Of a stretch of DNA of 64,000 nt, positions 61,185 through 64,000 are shown one piece after another (within the stretch, counting starts at the first letter, position 1; each line of letters starts with the position of its first letter). The position numbers were made by a program, and so were the translations under genes. The notes under the pieces were generated by a model. It made no database searches and had not been told where the DNA came from. It worked only from the letters and a program-made list of their open reading frames with translations. The stretch spans positions 44,231,877 to 44,295,876 of the forward strand of contig OV121081.1 in the NCBI GenBank assembly GCA_921293015.1. Direction: 5' to 3'. The DNA comes from Phorcus lineatus. Taxonomy: Eukaryota; Mollusca; Gastropoda; Trochida; Trochidae.

Positions 61185-61301
61185 GCTGCTCGAAGTCCTG
61201 AAACAAATGCAAGAAGGAAAAAGATGTGTATCGCAGTGTCTGTCCTAGTGAGTGCCATAGTCTGCATCACCATTGTCGGACTTCTTGTCGGATATCTTTA
61301 G
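61185..61301 (+). CDS. RGS9BP: R7BP/R9AP-family RGS anchor, coding exon 7 (tail anchor)
   Basis: The last coding exon, after acceptor GTCTTATCTTGCAG, ends with TAG at 61299-61301. It encodes AARSPETNARRKKMCIAVSV followed by LVSAIVCITIVGLLVGYL: a basic stop-transfer-like cluster (RRKK) and a single hydrophobic helix of about 24 residues running to the C-terminus. This is a tail anchor, as in human R9AP, which ends in a hydrophobic helix. It would hold the RGS-Gbeta5 complex at the membrane, facing the cytoplasm. The complete protein is about 266 residues (R9AP 235, R7BP 257). A candidate poly(A) signal AATAAA is at 63363-63368; nearer ones may exist. Confidence 0.92.
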   Translation, partial: AARSPETNARRKKMCIAVSVLVSAIVCITIVGLLVGYL

Positions 61302-61449
61302 TGACGTCATGCTATATCATAGTGACATCGCCAAATGTTATTTCGTTCTATCATGCACAAAGAAATCCCGTACCAAGTGGAATGATCGGTGCTGTTCGAT
61401 TACCTCCACCAAGATGAGATCTGAGTTAAAACCTTTCCTTAAACGGGAC

Positions 61450-61760
61450 ATGGCATCTACGGTATTTGTCGAAGATGGGGTCATGACATCTAGAGTATTT
61501 GCCGAACATGGGGATACGCCGATTAGGGAATTTTTCGAACATGAAGACATGCCATCTATGGAATTTTTCGAATATGGAACATGCCATCTATGGACTTTGT
61601 CGAACATCGTACATGCCGTTTAGGGAATTTGTCGAACATGAGGACATGCGGTCAAGGGAGGTTGTCGAACATGGTACATGCCATCTATGGAATTTGTCGA
61701 ACATGGTACATGCCATCTATGGAATTAGTCGACTATGGTACATGCCATCTAGAAAATTAT
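61450..61760. repeat. 32-bp tandem repeat, about 9 copies
   Basis: Units of the type CATGCCATCTATGGAATTTG then TCGAACATGGTA; the last three begin at 61677, 61709 and 61741, exactly 32 bp apart. It lies about 150 bp after the stop codon of the R9AP-like gene and may be in its 3' UTR. Open frames on both strands here come from the repeat. Confidence 0.9.
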
Positions 61761-62760
61761 GCGCGCTTAGGAATCATTCAATCGAACATCGCGTGAGGAA
61801 GATTTTGCACCTTAAATTTACGTACAACAGCTACTGTGAAAACAGAATGATCTGCTAATCGGTGGACAGCTATAAAATACCAAACATTAAAGGAAAGAGC
61901 TAATTTTGGTGTAAACATCCTTCATACGTTTCGGAGTACAACTCTCTCCTTTATTACAGGAACGTGAGCACTTTGTTCATAGATGAGATACTCAGAGCAT
62001 ACATCAAAAGAATTTAATCCTGTGAACGAATGCAAACAAATGACGCGTTTAACAAACGATAACTATTATTGGCAATATTTTGTTTGCACCATTTCACACC
62101 ACGATTTATGTTCAAGCACAAAGGTACTTAAATGACAAATGACTGGTTGGTCTGCGGCGATGATGGCATCATAAAGAGACATTTGATCGAGAGGCAATTG
62201 CTGCGCAGGCGCAGTAAAGTGTATCGATGTTAACTAGAGACAATGGGTGATATATGTTATTCTATTGTCTCCTGATGGTTTCAATAGAAGAAACGATTGG
62301 TTACCAGATTAACAGAGAGGGAACATTGATATGTTGTATCTGCAGATACATGACATTAGTCGGAGAGAAATGTTTTAATGCATTTGGCAAAATAAACACT
62401 TTGCCTTTATCGAGCATGAATCGAAAAGATTGGGGGAAAGAGGAACAAATGAAGTCATAAAGAATAACGTATGAATGTATGACTGAATGAATGAATGAAG
62501 GAAGGAAGGAAGGAAGGAAACATGAAAATGAAGTTTGAGTGAGTCGCAATGTGGCAACAGAAATGAAATGAGTCGTTTGAAAATTATATGGTACGCACAT
62601 TTTATATTTTTTTTATCGTCTATATGCAAAATATTAATGATGTTATATCAATTGAAGTATGTTCGGTACTAAATATGGGCTAAAATATTAATTAGTAAAA
62701 CCAAATTTGTTATCGTTACTTGTTACGAAATTTTACTGGAATCAGTGCTATGGTAATAAC
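61761..62760. other. Downstream region, no gene seen
   Basis: A+T-rich sequence with a simple repeat of GAAT/GGAA units near 62487-62518. Short open frames at 62254-62629 have no recognisable content. Confidence 0.5.
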
Positions 62761-62764
62761 CACT

Positions 62765-63320
62765 GGAAAGGTACCTTGATAACAAAAACTTCAAGCGGTA
62801 CCTTATGAGATCCAGCGCCTTGAGGATAGCAGGTACCGATGGTATCGATGACATCTTCAAGTGGTACCTTGCCAATGAGGATTCAAGTGGTACCTTGCTA
62901 ATTACGACATCTAGCGCCTTGATGATAAAAAGTTCAAGTGATACCTTGCTGATTATAAGATCCAGCGCCTTGCTGATAACAGGTACCGATGGTATCGATG
63001 GAATCTTCAAGGCGAACCTTGCCGATGAGGACTTCAAGTGGTAACTTGCTAATTACGACATCTAGCGCCTTGATGATAAAGAATTCAAGTGGTAACTTAT
63101 CGATGAAATCTCAATCTAGTTAAAACTAGATGTAATGATCCGTATTAACGGACTGCGGGAAGTATCATATTACATCTAATTTCAACTAGATTGATGAAAT
63201 CTTCAAGCTGCTCCTTGTCGATACGCGATGATTACTCCAAGCGGTATCTTGCTGCTGTTCAATATACTTGAAACAGTATCTTGCTAACTACCACTCAAAG
63301 CGGTACCGGATGCTTTCCAC
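62765..63320. repeat. Minisatellite with 150-bp higher-order period
   Basis: Short units of the type TTCAAGTGGTACCTTGCTGAT alternate with ATCCAGCGCCTTGATGATAA. The combined pattern repeats with a 150-bp period: TCCAGCGCCTTG at 62811 and 62961, each followed by CAGGTACCGATGGTATCGAT. Because 150 is a multiple of three, frames stay open on both strands (62805-63044 +, 62723-63037 -); these are not genes. The array is interrupted by the element at 63112-63193. Confidence 0.9.
63112..63193. mobile_element. 82-bp foldback MITE with 9-bp TSD
   Basis: The element begins CAATCTAGTTAAAACTAGAT and ends with the near-complement ATCTAATTTCAACTAGATTG; arms are about 30 bp. It is flanked by the direct 9-mer ATGAAATCT (63103-63111 and 63194-63202). 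Removing the element and one copy restores a normal minisatellite unit (a TCGATGAAATCTTCAAGC-type phrase). Confidence 0.92.
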
Positions 63321-64000
63321 TTGAAGCCACACCTTGTATTTATCACTCTTACTATAATTTCAAATAAAATAAAAATATTCATTACAAGATTTTTCTCAAT
63401 AAACTAATTTTATTATCTCTTTGAATTTATTTTGCCTGACAACAGCACAGTTCCAGCAAAATGTATTCCCTCTTAATCATCGCTGTGAGGGTCAAAGAAA
63501 GAGGTTATGTATATTCATCTCTGTGATAATGCATCACTAATGACATGTGATAGGTTATGGTCATGAGCAAATCTGCAGTGTTTTTGAGACAGCAGCTATA
63601 CCGTTATTCATATTTACTGAAAATTACCAATTAAGGTCATATCTTCGATGGAGTGACACAGGTAAAAAGTCATATGTTTAATCGAAATGTACACAGTCAA
63701 ATATAAAATGATTTCGGAAACTTCTCAGGGCATAGTGAAAGACAGTTACGATTTGATAGTGCGTAATTTGTTACATAGTATTAATGTCTTTGCAAACTTG
63801 ATGTGTGATTTCGGCTTCCACAAATATATGAGCTGTTGTTCGATTTTCGTTTAAAAAACTATTAACTGTCATATAATTTGCGTATTAAGATGAATAAACG
63901 AGCTCAGTATTGCCTATTTGCATGTGTGGTGTTCCCATACGTAACGAAGCCAAAGCAAATGTCACGGAATGTCTCTTAGATCCCACAAACCCAACACTGG
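63321..64000. other. Non-coding end of window
   Basis: A+T-rich sequence with several AATAAA hexamers in the first 80 bp. No gene, repeat or element recognised. Confidence 0.45.

Noticed and set aside
61196-61301. Direct splice from 58859 to an acceptor after 61195, keeping the transmembrane frame
   Set aside because: It would need a GAAG acceptor 11 bases past a much better CAG; the linker exon makes it unnecessary. Not fully excluded.
61226-61858. Overlapping frames after the R9AP-like stop as a separate gene
   Set aside because: They read the end of exon 7 in the wrong frame and then the 32-bp repeat, whose period shifts frame every unit.

Overview
This is a eukaryotic (animal) nuclear window: A+T-rich, gene-poor, with multi-exon genes joined by GT-AG introns, many small inverted-repeat elements, minisatellites, a tRNA-derived SINE and a 5'-truncated non-LTR retrotransposon. 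The gene families, and a SINE tail ending in a run of TGAG/ACTC units like those common in molluscan SINEs, suggest a lophotrochozoan, most likely a mollusc. That species call is an inference.

All three recognised host genes are on the + strand. (1) The last three coding exons of ARL15, an ARF-like small GTPase, lie at 4085-5859; the P-loop exon is upstream of the window. (2) A complete seven-exon gene of the R7BP/R9AP family, the membrane anchors of R7-type RGS-Gbeta5 complexes, runs from 20296 to 61301. It was assembled here by exon homology and splice phase: 20296-20391, 53395-53561, 54504-54634, 57770-57905, 58761-58855, 59580-59638 and 61185-61301. The phases agree at every junction and give about 266 residues, ending in a tail-anchor transmembrane helix. 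(3) A rhodopsin-class GPCR with an intronless 332-codon reading frame (43132-44130) is nested in the 33-kb first intron of gene 2.

Layout: 600-1990, LINE remnant on the - strand; 1991-5859, ARL15 3' half; 5860-20295, intergenic DNA with tandem repeats and foldback elements, ending in a CpG-richer stretch that probably holds the promoter and 5' UTR of the R9AP-like gene; 20392-53394, intron 1; 53395-61301, the other exons with repeat-filled introns; 61302-64000, minisatellites and a small transposon with a target-site duplication.

The least expected structure is an old direct duplication inside intron 1: about 25940-34090 matches 35125-47735. Each copy was later changed on its own. The first copy gained a 1.7-kb terminal-inverted-repeat element with an 8-bp target-site duplication (26142-27835). 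The second copy carries a SINE (39419-39726) and a 5.2-kb segment holding the GPCR, for which the first copy has no counterpart. Some non-coding blocks stayed nearly identical between the copies while their flanks diverged, so they may be regulatory. Functionally the window pairs a GPCR with a gene for membrane-anchoring GPCR-desensitising RGS proteins, but the sequence gives no evidence that the nesting is more than positional.
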